Numbered from the stretch's first letter, positions 36,394 through 48,522 are shown. The stretch is DNA of 64,000 nucleotides from Neofusicoccum parvum (GCA_020912385.1 CP087212.1:1674001-1738000); one strand, 5' to 3'. Numbers and translations are program-made. The notes: generated from the letters alone by a model not told the origin.

Positions 36394-37176
36394 GACAGAA
36401 GACGTAACGTCCACGAGAAGGGTGTAACAGTGGGCGGTAGCACGGGCGGAAGAGGTGGCCGTGGCGGGAGGAAGAAGGAAATGAGTGTGGGTCTACAGTA
36501 TGCAAAAGAATGAAAGAAGACGGCTCAATTAGGTGAGACGGAGATGTGAGCAACCTTAACTGCAGGCCGGCGCATGCTGGCTCGAGTCAATCGGTGCGTC
36601 GTGGGGCGTGAGGCAGACGTTGCACTGTGAATTGAGCCGGTGCGCTGGCGTGAAAAGTGAGTGTCGCTGCTACCAGCTTCCCGGAAACTGGGGCGAGCGC
36701 TGGGGAAGTGAGGCGAGGTGGGAGTGCAGGCTGGCGACGGCAAATGTCGCCCACAGGCAGCTGAAGCACTCGCCCGGGTGGCTTTGGCAGTCAAGTCGCA
36801 GCGCTCGTTTATCCGGACGAAGGCCTCGCCTGCCCGTGCAGCACGCACTTGCTGGCCCACGTTCTGCACCTCTTCCAGCACTGCCATGACTTCCGCGACC
36901 CGCTGAGGGCAGCGGCGAGCGGCGAGCGGCGAGCGGCGCGTAACCGAGGCGCCGAGGCCGCTGGCCGCTGCCTAAGTCGTTGCCCATTCCCGTGCGATAT
37001 CGCGCCATTGCGGCGGCAACGACCCTGAGTGGGAGAGACAGCGCGGCTGCCCCACCCGGCCCCAACAGTGAGATCATCATCAACGTCTGTCACATAATTC
37101 GACCATCAACTTCCAACCCGCCCCTGCAGCAGGCAAACTTGCCCATCAGCAAACATCAAGAACCGCCCCAGGAACC
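36394..37176. promoter_or_regulatory. Intergenic region before the Dap1-like gene
   Basis: About 780 bp, GC-rich. Open frames on the minus strand (36525-36887) and others have no motif or homologous look. GGCGAGC repeats lie at about 36915-36939. No gene is supported. Confidence 0.35.
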
Positions 37177-37845
37177 ATGGACCAGAAGCGGGACGCCAAC
37201 CACGTCGAGGAGCCCAAGCGCTTCGAGCCGAAGAAGCCTGTCCAGCTCGACCCGCCGAAGGACGACCCCATCACCCTCGACTATCTGGCCAAATGCGACG
37301 GTGCGCCCGATTCCGGCTGTCAATCCCAGCGAACTGTTGCACTGATGGCCACGTCTAGGCAAGACTGAGGGCTACCCCACGCTGGTTGCCATCAAAGTAC
37401 GCCCGAGCTGGCTCCGTCCGCTGCCCTTCGCCTCGCACTGACAACTCCGTCCCAGGGCACTGTGTTCGATGTCTCCAAGAATGAAGCATATGGCCCCAAT
37501 GGCCAGTACAAAGGTAAGTTCCATGCCCTGAGCCCATCTCTCTCCCCCGGCCCTTCCGCCATGCGGAACGGGAAGTCAAACCTGCATGAGAAGGAAGAGA
37601 AGCAGATTTCGTGAAACCAAGATCTGAGCTCTGACACCCCTTTTTCCTTCCCAGTTTTTGCCGGCAAGGAGCCCAATCGCGCTCTGGCTCAGTCTTCGCT
37701 CAAGCCCGAAGACTGCCGCCCAGAGTGGGAGGACCTGCCCGACAAGGAGAAGACGGTCCTGGACGAGTGGTACACCTTCTTCAGCAAGCGCTACAACATC
37801 GTGGGGAAGGTGCAGCGGGACGCCAGCGGAAGTGCGACTCTGTAA
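37177..37845 (+). CDS. Dap1/MAPR cytochrome-b5-like haem protein
   Basis: Exons 37177-37300, 37359-37396, 37456-37513 and 37655-37845 encode 136 residues. The cytochrome-b5-like haem/steroid-binding fold is clear: ITLDYLAKCDGK, PTLVAIKGTVFDVS, AYGPNGQYKVFAGKEPNRALA. The Tyr residues around AYGPNGQY fit the haem ligand of MAPR proteins. There is no membrane segment, unlike animal PGRMC1 and yeast Dap1. Dap1 proteins bind haem and support cytochrome P450 enzymes such as Erg11. The TAA stop overlaps a perfect 5' splice site (gtaagt from 37842). Splicing to an acceptor near 37920 would replace the terminus, which I consider less likely. Confidence 0.86.
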
Positions 37846-38814
37846 GTAACCACAATAATCAAGCCGCGCGGTCTCCTCCTTTCCGTGCGAGGACCAAAAG
37901 CCCGACATGCAACTATTGCAGCAGCAACCCCTCCAGCTGTTGTAATGTGTGCGGAAACAAAGGCGAGATGAAGAAAAACCCAAGATTGTGTGTGCGAGGC
38001 AGATGGGGCTTACAAGTTGTGCGCAATACCTGAAGAGCGATGGCGACGAAACCGGGTATCGGGCGACGGCCGAATACGAGCGTTGTTGTGTTCAGCTTGG
38101 CATGCTGTCTTTTGCTTCTGTACTTCTTTGCCTTTTGACGGGAGGGCGTTGTACTGCAGGTCCAGGCCGGCTGGCTGCAGATGAATTGTGGCGGATGCGG
38201 AGAATTGGCGCTTATGCATGAGGCAGGGTTGAAGCAGGTGCGTACTTTGAACGCGTCCTGATACGGCTGCACACAGATACACATGCAAGCATTTGTTTGT
38301 TCCACGCCCTGCTATGTCTTCTTCACTTCAGGCTTCCGTGCAGATCCTTGCATCCGGAGATGATTGACCAGTGCCGCTCTCACTGCCAGGTGACCTTTGT
38401 TTTTGAACAAGCCAACGACTTAGTGGCGATTAAGAAAGCTACGCATATACAGATAAGCATGTTTTCAAACATCCTTCCAGCGCTTGAAGTAAAGACAGTG
38501 GTGAGAGCAGAGAGCGCATGATCGTATCGTCGTAATCCCCAAGAAAACACCGAAAAGACAAGAGCGAAAGAACAGTTGAACTACAACTAAATCCAAGTCA
38601 AACTTAAGAACAACAATCCTAAAGGAGTCCGCCAGATAGAATGACTTTTCAGCAACGCTCGTGTCCGCCCAATGAAGGTAAGCAACGGCATTTTCACCAC
38701 CAGCTAGAAATAACACAAAAGATGCCACGACGTGTGTGCCTCGCCAAACGCTCCTTTCGTCTTTCAAATGCTGTTCCCGAGCGAAAAAAGTGCCGCCAGC
38801 CTCTCGTTTCGTCT
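37846..38814. other. Gene-free stretch
   Basis: About 970 bp between the Dap1-like gene and the small Cys/His protein gene, likely 3' flanks of both. No supported gene. Confidence 0.35.
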
Positions 38815-39054
38815 TCACATCTTCTGGCCGCCAAACATCCTTCCGGACGGCGGCTGGACGGAAGCGGTGACCTGCTGCGGCAAGCCGGCGGCCACGCAGG
38901 TCGGGCAGTTCTCGAACGGCTGCTTCCACTCCCTCTTGATGCTCCAGGCGCCGAAACACTGGTGGTTGGGGTCGTTGCGCGCGAAGTGGCAGTGCTTGAT
39001 CAGCCGGCGGCCCACGTGGCTGCAGTGGTAGTGGATCGCTTCGTACTGGCACAT
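38815..39054 (-). CDS. Small Cys/His-rich protein, 79 residues, unknown
   Basis: A single exon starts at MCQYEAIHYHCSHVGRR. It has clustered metal-type ligands: H8, H10, C11, H13, H21, C22, H23, H31, C33, then C50-x2-C53 in ENCPTC. The spacing suggests one or two small zinc sites. There is no signal peptide or membrane segment. The reading frame upstream of this ATG has no better start. The dense, regular ligands and codon use favour a true gene over chance. Small proteins of this look occur across Pezizomycotina, but I know no function. Confidence 0.65.
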   Translation of the reverse strand: MCQYEAIHYHCSHVGRRLIKHCHFARNDPNHQCFGAWSIKREWKQPFENCPTCVAAGLPQQVTASVQPPSGRMFGGQKM

Positions 39055-40596
39055 GGCGCGGTGGCGAGGCAAGAAGCGGTGAAGAGATGTCCACGGAAAT
39101 GGACTTGATTGAGTGGCTCTCGGGATAATGGTGATGCTTGTGGGCGCGTTGTGATTGGATCGAGGGCGCGGAGGATTATACTATTCGAGGAAACAATATT
39201 GTGTGTCAGTGGCGGCAGCAGTGGCGTATGTCAGACGTGAGCGAAGGGACAGGATGCTAGTGGACTGCGTGATAGTGCGTGCAGTCTGTTGGATGTCATG
39301 TCATATACGTACGAGGCGCTTCTCGGTGTGTGCAAGTGCTTGTGGTATGTCTCAGTCCGGATGACAGCCGGTGTCAAAGTGCTGTCAAGAGATGGAAGCG
39401 TGAAGCTTGTGCAGCTATGCGCTGAAATTAAGGTATAAAGGGACAGTGCTGAGCCTTTTTTGAGGAGTGATGCCGAAAGAAAATGCCGCCGTTTGGCTTT
39501 GCCATAACCTCCCCCCAACGTCTCTTTATATGCACCAAGGTCCAGAATATCCTCCCCCTTTGCTATGGGGTGTCGCTAGACCATCCTGGACGACCTACAG
39601 AAACTCTGGTCCACTCATTCGACGCCTTGCTGCGCGGGGCGGCCTCGTCCGATTGCTCACAAAAAGCTGGTCTTAGCTTCGTCGGAGAGCAACTTCATGA
39701 TGGTGAGTGCCATGGAATCGAACCTGTGCCTTTCGGTTGACAGGGCAAGACTGGTGCCTCTTCCCGTGGAGGCTGCGCAAAGGGATTGGAGGGAGACCCC
39801 AGGCAGAGTGTGGGTTCCAGCAGAAACGTTGCCTGGTTCGCGGCTAGCAGGTCTTAGCGAGGACCGTAGCATGTGGAAATGGCCATCTCCCTCGCACAGA
39901 GCCGTGAAGTCGAGAAAGCACGGATGATGATTAGAGAGGCGTCTGGTGCTTTAAGAATGCTACTAATCGCATAAGACTTGTTTCGACCTGGCTTGGACCC
40001 ACCCAATGTAGCACCAGGCTACGTAGGAAGTTGAATGGCGAAGTGGTTGGAGAGCCTTGGCTCACGGGCTCTGCGCTTGTGCATGAGGTAACGTGCATGA
40101 AGTGTCTCCTCCCAGCGCTTCGCATCCGCAGCAAGCCTTGCTTGGCGGATCGTGCATGCGGCACCATGGACCGGCCCGTCCGATCCATCAACAGCACTGC
40201 AGCCCTCGAGAAAGCCAGGATGTCTGGACATCCTGGCTACTATCATAAAACCGCCATATTCCGCTGCCCGTTGCAAATTGACACTGCAGACGGAACACAC
40301 CAGGGGGCCTGGCGTTGCAATTCAAGGCCCGCTGCAGATATGAGGTGACTTGAGGAATACGAGCCGATTGGTTCCTAAACAGTGAAGACATGTGGAGCAA
40401 TGATTTTTGATTAGTCATAGCGGCCTCTCAGGTCACAGCAAAGTAACACACTTGTGGTGATGAAAAGACAGTCTGGAAGGGTCGACTGTATGACATGCTT
40501 TTAGGTTCTATCCGCTGAAATGCGTCAACTCCATAGGTGAAAATTTGTGCAGCTGTCCGCACGACCTTTGGGCTTGTCCGTTGGACGTCTCCGGGT
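39055..40596. other. Gene-free stretch
   Basis: About 1.5 kb between the small Cys/His gene and the Nop4 3' end. Only short open frames without motifs. A single tRNA B-box-like match near 39714-39724 (minus) has no A-box or cloverleaf. I see no gene. Confidence 0.35.
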
Positions 40597-42882
40597 TTAC
40601 CGCTTGGTGCCCTTGTCGCGTGCACGGCGCATCTGTCGTTTTCTGGCGATGATTCTTGACTGCTTCGCAAGCTTCTCGTCTTTCGGGTCCGCCGACTTTG
40701 CGTTTTTCTTCTTCCCGGAGCCTCCATCGTCCTCGTCCTGCCCTCTCTTCCGTTTGCCTGCGCTCTTCGCGCCATTTTTCTGGAACTTGCCGCCCTTACG
40801 ACCATTCCTCGGCGTCTGCTCCTCCTCACCATCTTCGTCGGATCCGTCATCGCCCTCGGTGGCCTTCTTTTGCGTCTTCTCCCGCATCTTGGCCTCGAGT
40901 TCTCTCCTTCTCTGCACGACCTGTGCGTTCTCAATGGCAAATTCGACAATGAGACGCTTCTTCCTGTCCTTGATATCCTCCGGCGTCAACTTCTTGCCTT
41001 TTTGAGTCTCCAAAGCCTTGTAGTCAATGGCGTGGCCGTTGAGCCATCTAAGGCCCATCAAAGCGTGGCGGTGCGAATAGTACTCGACGAATCCGTAGCC
41101 TCTGCTGCGGCCGGCACCGGTATTCTCGCTGACTTTGCTGCCGTCCTTGTTCTCGAACACAATCTTGGCCTGCCTCACAACACCTTTGCCTTTCTTCTTC
41201 CTCTCCTTGTCGGCTTCACGCATTTCCGCATCACCACGGCGCAGCTCCTCGTGCGACAGTGGGGAGCGCTTTCCTGCCTTCATGTCCGTAGCAAATCCGA
41301 CGATAGCCTGGCGAGCAAGCTGCTTGAGGTCTTTCGAGGACACAGTGCGAGGAATGTTGCGGATAGACAAGCGAGTCAAACTCATGGACAGCGAAGGGTT
41401 GCTCTCAATCAAGTTCTTGCGCTGCTTCACACTTGCGTCACGCAACTGGATCTCGGCTGGAGAAAGCAACTGGTATAGAGGTGAGTTGGATGCGATTGTA
41501 CCCTCGGAAAGCAGATAGAGTTTGCGTTTGTCGTTGTCTCTTTTGTATCGGTGGGCGACACCTTCGGCAGTCAGCCTCTCAGCTTGCGAGCGGTCCACGG
41601 CCATGGTAATATTCAAAACGCGGCCCTCGATAGTGTACTGTCCGGTTGGGTCGGCTTCGGTGTTCTGCAACACAGAGTGGGCAGCGATCGGGGCTGTTTT
41701 GTCCTTGGAGTTCTGTGGGTGTTGTTGCTTCGGAGCTCCCTTCAAGCAGGCAATGGCGTCCTCCTCTTTGTAGAAACAGACAAACCCAGTTCCCTTGGGC
41801 TTCTCGGTGGCACGGTCGATGACAATCCTTGCGTATCGGACGCCTCCGAACTGCTCGAAGTGTTCCTCAAGATCCTCGTCGGTGCAGGTGAATGGAAGAT
41901 TGCGTATGAACAGCGTCGATGAGCCGTAGAAGTTTTGTGTTCGCGGTGCCTTCTGCTCCTCCTCCTCGTCGATATACCTTTCTTCGTCGTCATCGTCTTC
42001 TTCATCTTCGCTGTCCTCATCGTCCTCTTCATCTTCGACGTCATCATCCTCATCGTCCTCTCCCTCATCCTGTGCAGCCTTGTCTTCGTCCTCATCCGCC
42101 GACTCTCCGTTCTCCTGAGCAGCATCATCTTGGACCTTTTGCCAGGTCTCCTTGTCGACGGACCAATCGACAGCCAGAGCACGACCGTCAATTTCCTTGC
42201 CGTTCACAGCTTCCAGGGCCTTCTCGGCATTCTTCCTTCCCCTCAAGGTGACGAAGCCATAACCGGCCAGCATGCCGTTTTTCTTTTTGGGCAGAACAGC
42301 CGTCTTGACCTTGCCGTAGCTCAGAAACATCTTGGTCAGCTGGTCCTCGGTCTTTATGCTCCAGGGCAGGTTCCGGATGATCAGCTTGGACTGGCCGGGG
42401 GCCATCTGCTCGTCCTTCCTCTTCTTGGCCTCGACGGCGGCTTTGGCAGGCTGGCTGACACCACTCTCGACATCGCGGTGGCGGGACTCGGCAATGTCAA
42501 CCTTGATCTTGCGGCCCTGGAGATCAGAGCCGTCGAATTCCTCCCTGGCGCGAGCAGCATCCTCGGCGTCAGCGAAGGTGACGAAGCCGTAGCCCTTGCA
42601 CTGTTTTGTTTCCTTGTCAAGGACGGCGACGGCGTGCTTGATGGGGAAGGATTGAGAGAAGTGGTCTGTCAGGTCGTCGGTGGTGGTGGCGGTGCCCAGG
42701 CCGCGCACGAAGAGCTGGCGGCGGTGCTTTGAGGCTTGCTCGCCGCGGTGGTCGCCGTCGTCGACGGATTTCTGGGCGTCGGATGCGGCAGCGGCAGTAG
42801 TTGGGGGGGAGACATCAGCAGAGGACACGGCGACAGACTTGCCGTCCTCAGAGAGGCGCTGTCTCTTGCGGTGGGGGCCCAT
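40597..42882 (-). CDS. NOP4: Nucleolar RRM protein Nop4 (RBM28-like)
   Basis: A single exon encodes 761 residues. Four RNA-recognition motifs are visible: RRM1 (QLFVRGLG...KGYGFVTF, about 56-130), RRM2 (KLIIRNLPW...AGYGFVTL, about 165-245), RRM3 (TLFIRNLPF...GTGFVCFY, about 335-460) and RRM4 (RLSIRNIPR...RGYGFVEYY, about 520-640). A very acidic stretch of Asp/Glu lies between RRM2 and RRM3, and the C terminus is basic. Nop4/Nop77 is needed for 27S pre-rRNA processing and 60S ribosome assembly in the nucleolus. Length and domain order match. The ATG at MGPHRKRQRL is the first in frame. Confidence 0.93.
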   Translation of the reverse strand: MGPHRKRQRLSEDGKSVAVSSADVSPPTTAAAASDAQKSVDDGDHRGEQASKHRRQLFVRGLGTATTTDDLTDHFSQSFPIKHAVAVLDKETKQCKGYGFVTFADAEDAARAREEFDGSDLQGRKIKVDIAESRHRDVESGVSQPAKAAVEAKKRKDEQMAPGQSKLIIRNLPWSIKTEDQLTKMFLSYGKVKTAVLPKKKNGMLAGYGFVTLRGRKNAEKALEAVNGKEIDGRALAVDWSVDKETWQKVQDDAAQENGESADEDEDKAAQDEGEDDEDDDVEDEEDDEDSEDEEDDDDEERYIDEEEEQKAPRTQNFYGSSTLFIRNLPFTCTDEDLEEHFEQFGGVRYARIVIDRATEKPKGTGFVCFYKEEDAIACLKGAPKQQHPQNSKDKTAPIAAHSVLQNTEADPTGQYTIEGRVLNITMAVDRSQAERLTAEGVAHRYKRDNDKRKLYLLSEGTIASNSPLYQLLSPAEIQLRDASVKQRKNLIESNPSLSMSLTRLSIRNIPRTVSSKDLKQLARQAIVGFATDMKAGKRSPLSHEELRRGDAEMREADKERKKKGKGVVRQAKIVFENKDGSKVSENTGAGRSRGYGFVEYYSHRHALMGLRWLNGHAIDYKALETQKGKKLTPEDIKDRKKRLIVEFAIENAQVVQRRRELEAKMREKTQKKATEGDDGSDEDGEEEQTPRNGRKGGKFQKNGAKSAGKRKRGQDEDDGGSGKKKNAKSADPKDEKLAKQSRIIARKRQMRRARDKGTKR

Positions 42883-45486
42883 GGTGCGGATGGGCGGGCT
42901 GGTGGATGCGTGTGTCGCAGAAATGTCTGCGCAACTTATTTTTTGGCTGGACGGATCTCTTGTCGGCGGCCCCAAACGCCGACCGACGCGCCAAGGCCCC
43001 CCCTCCGCCCCCTCTGCGCTCCCGCCGCGCACGTGCACGGGGCTGCTCTCTCCACAAGCTTTCCGCCCAAACGCTCGCGCTGCTTCACCCACGCAGCCCT
43101 ACCTTGAACTCCCGAAACAACACCCGCGGCTTGATCGTCATCGCCTGCCAGACAGCCGTCCAGTGCGCGTCATGGCTGGTGCCCCACGCACTGCCCGCCC
43201 TCCGCCTCGTTTCACCGCAGCGCTGCCTGGACTCCTCGACTCCTCCAGGAAACCTCATTTCCGCCTCTTTGACCGTTCCCATGGACCACCGGCCTCTGAC
43301 TCGTGCCGCTGGGCACCATAGAGACAGCTGCTGGCCGTGCCTCTCATCAGTGTGCACTAATGCTTGCGTGCACGCGAGGTTGATGAAGACTTGGATGCGA
43401 ATACTTGCCTAGCCGCCTACCTTATACGGCTGGACTCTTTAACGTTATACTATATACCATCCAAAAGCTACGTTTATGTTGCACACCCTAGCCTCGCGCT
43501 CCTACCACCGGCCTCCAGCCCCTTTCGCCAATCATTTCCCCGTGTCGATGGCGATGTCTGTTCGGATGGATGCTTCCGATCGCCCAGCACGAGTTTTGCA
43601 CGGTCCTTACACCCACTGTGTTCTCCTCTGCCCTTTTTTACTCTGTATATCTAGGACCCCAGGGAGATGCGACCAACATGCTCGTAGCCGGTAGGGCCGG
43701 ATGCGCCACACCAGCTCCAGACGTGCACCATGACGTCTTTCTCAGCATCCCATCGGCGGGTGTCGTCTCTCAGGTCTGACAAATCGCCGCGTAATCAACC
43801 CGATTAGTCTCCACCGAGGTTAAGCTCGTGGATAACCGGGAAGTTTCCGGTGCGCGTTCCTGTGGAGTTTGCTGGAAAACACCAGGCCAAGAGTCTTGAC
43901 ATGCCCAGTGTTGCTGCGCCCGAGCCTCTGACATCTGCCGGTCCTTGAATCTCGACGGGAACAGCCGTTTCCTCGTGTTTCCTCTCCCACCCCCGCTGTT
44001 ACTCTCCGCCGTTCAGTTTGCTGGCAGGGCAGTTGTTTGAGATTTTTGTCACCAGCAGTTGCTGCTACCGCCAGAACACGGCAACTTGTCCGACAGAGTC
44101 TGATGCGCGAGGGTGTCAACTATCTGCTACTATTCACGAGCGTTTTCGCATGCTCATCAATTAAGCTTTCCGCGCTTGCGGGTTGGCGATTGTCCAACTA
44201 CCTATTTCGTGCTTGCCACCACGCGAGACCCCGCCTGTGCAATTACGACGGGCAATGCCAATGCCGCGGGCCAGTGGTGTGTGTCCTGGAGCCTCTCGCA
44301 CGTACGTGTACGCCCGGGAGGCGTCGCGACCACGTGGTGTCCACGAAACGTCGACCCCAGGTCGCATGCACATGGCTGGAGCAGTATACGAGCGAGGATG
44401 ACGGCGATGGAGCCACGGGAAAAAGAGCTGGGTCTGGATTGTGGGGTGCGTACGGATTGCAAGCACAGCATATGGCACTGCCGAAATGAGAGTCGGCACC
44501 GGGACAGGCCAAGCAGGCATGATCCCACCGCGTAGCATGACGATCCGGGGTGCACCTTATCTTCGCAATCGATCTCGCGCAGAGCTCCGGCCTGAGCCAA
44601 AACTCTGTTAGCCGACCCCTTAGTCCACCTTTGTTTCCACTGCCATCGACCGCGCAATGCTCGCGCCGCCATCCCACGCGCGTCGCAACCCACTCCCAGA
44701 TGGTCGCCGACTCGTTCAGGCGTCCCCCAGCTGCAGGGGCTTGGTCTGTGCTGGGCTGGTGGCTTTGGCGGCTGCAGCTGCCGGCCGGTTGGTCCAGGTA
44801 CAGAACGCCTGCTAAACAGCGTCCATGCCAATAGTATTGGCTCGCCGCAACGCATGCAGACGGGCGGCAGGCCGTGGGCGGCGGTGCCTGACAGCGTGGT
44901 GCGGCGGGCGGCCGGTCCGGCTGTTGCCTCTTTGGGCGTGCATGACTCTGCTGGCCGCGGCTGCGCTTCACGCCCTGAGTGCCCTGAGTGCCCGGCAGCT
45001 CCAACGCCTGCTCGCTCGCCGTGCGGCCATCTGCTCTCCACGACGATGCCAATCGCGGCCGCCGCAAGGCTGTGCACACGGATGGTCCGGATGTGGCGCT
45101 CTGCGGCCACCACCAGCGCGAACGGCGTGCGGCGTGGCTCTGTTCTGCTGCCCCGACGGCTAAAGATGGCGAAACGGGAGGCTGAAACAGGCCACACTGC
45201 CGAGATCAACTAACTGCCGAGCTGAGGCGCGGAGTCGTGCAATACGACGGAGGAGCGCCCGCGGCCCTCCAAATCAGCTAGAACGGCGCCAAGGAGCCCG
45301 GCACCACGCACCATGGCACGGGATTGGGATCGGCAATCCGGCAACCGCTGGTGCTCAGGCACGCCGCCTGGCAGGGCGTGATGAAAGAGGAAGGCGTATA
45401 TATACGGCCGCGTGCTTCTGCCTCCCGTCCCCGTTTACTCAGCATCGCCGTCGCTCCTTCTCGCCGAACAACCACTCACTGTCGCC
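42883..45486. promoter_or_regulatory. Long divergent intergenic region, Nop4 / GMC gene
   Basis: 2.6 kb, the largest gene-free stretch here. TATATATA at 45397-45404 is about 83 bp before the GMC ATG. Long GC-rich open frames on the minus strand (44202-45209) have no motifs and overlap others in all frames. I see no supported gene. Confidence 0.4.
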
Positions 45487-47483
45487 ATGATGCGCTTAAC
45501 ACTATCCGCCGCCGTGGTGGCCGTCTCGCTGTCCCCGGCCCTTGCCTACCCGTCCATTAAGCCGCGCGTTGTCAAGAATTCGAGCGGCCTGCTCCCCTGC
45601 TACAACTATGTCGTCGTTGGGGGCGGCGCGTCAGGCCTCACTGTTGCGAACCGTCTCTCCGAGAACCCAGGTTTGTTTGCTGAGGCCCATGCTCGGTCAA
45701 TGTGTGCTCACAGCCATTAGACACCACTGTCCTTGTCATTGAAGCTGGCGACTTTGACCAGGCGGAGGATTTCATTGAGATTCCCGGCATGTCGGGCGGC
45801 GCAGTTGGCACCAAGTATGACTGGAACACGACCTATGTGGCAACCGCCGATGTGAACAACCGCGCGGTGTCCATTCCTCAGGGCAAGGTTGTTGGTGGAT
45901 CGACTCTTCTCAACCGCATGCTCCAGCACCGCGGTTCTGCCCACGACTACGACCGCTGGGAGGCCCTGGGCAACGCCGGGTGGAGCTGGTCCGGCCTGCT
46001 GCCCTTCTTCAAGAAGGTAAGAACATCCCATTGGGAAAAGGCGAGCATGTACTCATGATGACCTAGAGCGAGATCTTCTCTCCTCCGAATGCGGACATTG
46101 CTGCAGAGTACAGCATTACTTACGACGAGTCCGCACACGGCACCGATGGTCGTATCCACGCTTCTTACTCTCCTTGGTTCTGGCCGTCGACGGGTACGCC
46201 CCCTGCAATCAACTCCCCACGACTCTCCCAGGCTGACTTTTTTTTTTTTAGAGAACTACGCTGCGGGTGCCAAGGAGCTTGGCATCAACATTCCCCTTGA
46301 TGGCCAGAACGGCGAGGCTCTCGGTGCCTACTGGATGACCCATGCTCAGGACCCAACCACCGTTACCAGGAGCTCGGCCCGCAAAGGTTACTGGGACACC
46401 GCCGCCGAGCGCGAGAACTTCCACCTCCTTCCCAACACTCATGTCACCAAGCTTCTCCTGAATGGCAGCTCCGTCTCGGGTGTTGAATTTGCTGCTTCTG
46501 CTGATGCGGCTCGCCAGACTGTCTCGGTCAGCAAGGAGGCTATCATGGCCGCAGGCGCTCTCCACACACCCCAGATCCTGCAGCTTTCGGGTATCGGACC
46601 TGCTTCTCTGCTTTCCCAGTTCGACATCACCCCCGTTGTTGACCTCCCCGTTGGGTACAACCTTCACGATCATGTCATGGTTCCTATTGTCCACAACATC
46701 GACCTCGCTCTCCAGTCTGCCAACCTGCAGTCGAACGCCACTTTCGCCACTGAGGCACGCGCTCAGTACGACAACGAGAAGACCGGCCCTTACTCCACTG
46801 CCACTGGTGACATCCTCTTCTTCCTGCCGACTGAGAACTACACCACTGCTGGTCCGACTCTGCACGACCAGGCCATTGCCCAGGGCGCGAGTGACTACCT
46901 TGATGCCGACACCCCTGAGGCCTTCGTCACTGGTTACGCTTCGCAACACGCTCAGCTTGCCGAGACTCTTGTGGCGTCTGACGCTGCCACCATCGAGGCC
47001 ATCCCGTCTGATGGAACCATCCTCGTTGCTCTTATGCACCCCTTCTCCCGCGGCACGGTCAAGATCCAGTCGACCGATCCCTTTGAGGCTCCGCTCGCCG
47101 ATTCCGCCTTCCTTAAGAACCCGCTCGACGTCGCTGTTCTGACCGAGGCCGTTAAGTTCGCCCGCACCTTGTTTGCCACGGAAGCTTTCGCGCCCCTCAA
47201 CCCCACCGAGCTTGTTCCGGGCTCTAACGTCACCACGGACGCAGCCATTGGGAGCGTCGTCCGCAACAGCGCCACCACCGTCTACCACCCTGTTGGCTCC
47301 GTCCACATGGGCAAGAAGGAGGAGGGAGCCTGCGTCGATGCGGACCTTAAGGTCTACGGCGTCGAGAAGCTGCGTGTCGTCGATGGCAGCATCATGCCGC
47401 TCGTCCCCGCTGCTCACACCATGGGCACTGTTTACGCCGTTGCCGAGAAGGCTGCGGACATCATCCTCGGCGGCACTAACTAA
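45487..47483 (+). CDS. Secreted GMC oxidoreductase
   Basis: Exons 45487-45670, 45721-46016, 46067-46193 and 46252-47483 encode 612 residues. Residues 1-20 are a signal peptide. The FAD-binding loop is VVVGGGASGLTVANRLSE (42-59), and GMC signature 1 is IPQGKVVGGSTLLNRM. Near the C terminus VYHPVGSVHMG and PAAHTMGTVYAVAEKAADII hold the paired catalytic His residues. GMC enzymes oxidise alcohols or sugars with FAD, often giving H2O2. Secretion and layout fit glucose-oxidase or aryl-alcohol-oxidase-like groups, but substrate is not readable. It has many N-glycan sequons. It is convergent with the RraA-like gene (145 bp). Confidence 0.92.
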
Positions 47484-47628
47484 ACCCTGAGTACTGTGCC
47501 TTCATCGCTTCATGTATGATATTCGCAATACGAAAAAACCATGTATGATACGTATTTCCTTCCATGTACATTCCAATCGAGCTTGATTCTCGACGTCAAA
47601 TGCAAAACAACTCTATGATCAAACCTGT

Positions 47629-48522
47629 CTACTTACCCCTGAATTCTTTGAAAACGTCCTCTACCGTCCTTCCCTGCTTGATCCCCTCAGCACACTTCTT
47701 ATCCGCCTCCACAATCGCCGGAATCGCCTCCAGCACCGCCTCAGCCATGTCCCGCGGTACCCTGACCACGCCGTTCAGATCAGCGACGACGTAGTCCCCC
47801 GGCTCTATCCATGCCTCCTGATCCGCCGAGTTCAGGCGTACCGGCACGTTGACAGCGGACGGGCGGCACACGGCACCGCCAGCCGTGGTCCCAACAGCCC
47901 TCGCGAAGACCTGCCGTCCGTCCCCAAGCGTCAACACCACACAGCAAGACTCGGAGAGGAGGAAAGGGACTGCGGAGAGCCGAGACCGCTTACCGGAAAA
48001 TCCAAATCTCGATGCTCCTGCAGGTCGCGCACCCGCCCGTCGACGACGACCCCGGCAGCGCCCAGCTCCCGCGCCCGCAGCGACATCAACCCGCCGTAGA
48101 CGGCGTTCACGTGCGGCCGCGGCTGCGAGACGAAGACGACGGCGCCCGCGGGAATCCGGTCGATCTGGTTGAGCTCGCGTCAGCGTTTCCGGCGCGCGCG
48201 CTGGCGATGCGCTTTCGGTGGCGGCGGAGAGGGGGCTCTCGGCTCACGTAGTTGCCCTGGATGCTGGGGGATTCGGTGTCGGCCTTGGGGACGAAGCGCA
48301 CGGTGAAGGCCGGGCCGGCGATCTTGGTGGCGCCGGATTGGAGGGCCGGGGAGTACATGGTCAGCCCGTCGAGGAAGCCGCCGTGCGGGTGTTTGAGCGC
48401 GGACAGGCCGTCGGCGATCTGCGGGGGGGTGTTAGTGTTGCTGAGGGAGGCGGGATGTGGTTGGCGGGACGGACGTCGCAGGTGGTCCATTGCTTGAGGC
48501 GCTCGACGATGGCGCTGGACAT
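47629..48522 (-). CDS. RraA-like aldolase (HMG/oxaloacetate family)
   Basis: Exons 48522-48475, 48418-48248, 48164-47994 and 47910-47629 encode 223 residues. The N terminus has the TTCDIADGLSAL helix of the family. The active-site loops are VYGGLMSLRARELGAAG and GVVVDGRVRD, with Arg and Asp that bind the 2-oxoacid and a divalent metal in 4-hydroxy-4-methyl-2-oxoglutarate aldolases. These cleave substituted 2-oxoglutarates to pyruvate or decarboxylate oxaloacetate. Yeast YER010C is a relative. The first intron donor is the weak gtccgt, but frame and motif continuity support it. An Ldh2 dehydrogenase and an MDR reductase lie close by on the same strand. Confidence 0.87.

Noticed and set aside
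36525..36887. 120-codon open frame on the minus strand, possible small CHCH-like protein
   Set aside because: Cys residues appear only when mixing frames, and no splice set gives a coherent domain.
39700..39760. tRNA-like B-box on the minus strand (GGTTCGATTCC)
   Set aside because: No A-box at the right distance and no cloverleaf; the match is likely chance.
44202..45209. 335-codon open frame on the minus strand between Nop4 and GMC genes
   Set aside because: No motif, overlapped by other long frames on both strands in the same GC-rich DNA, so likely spurious.
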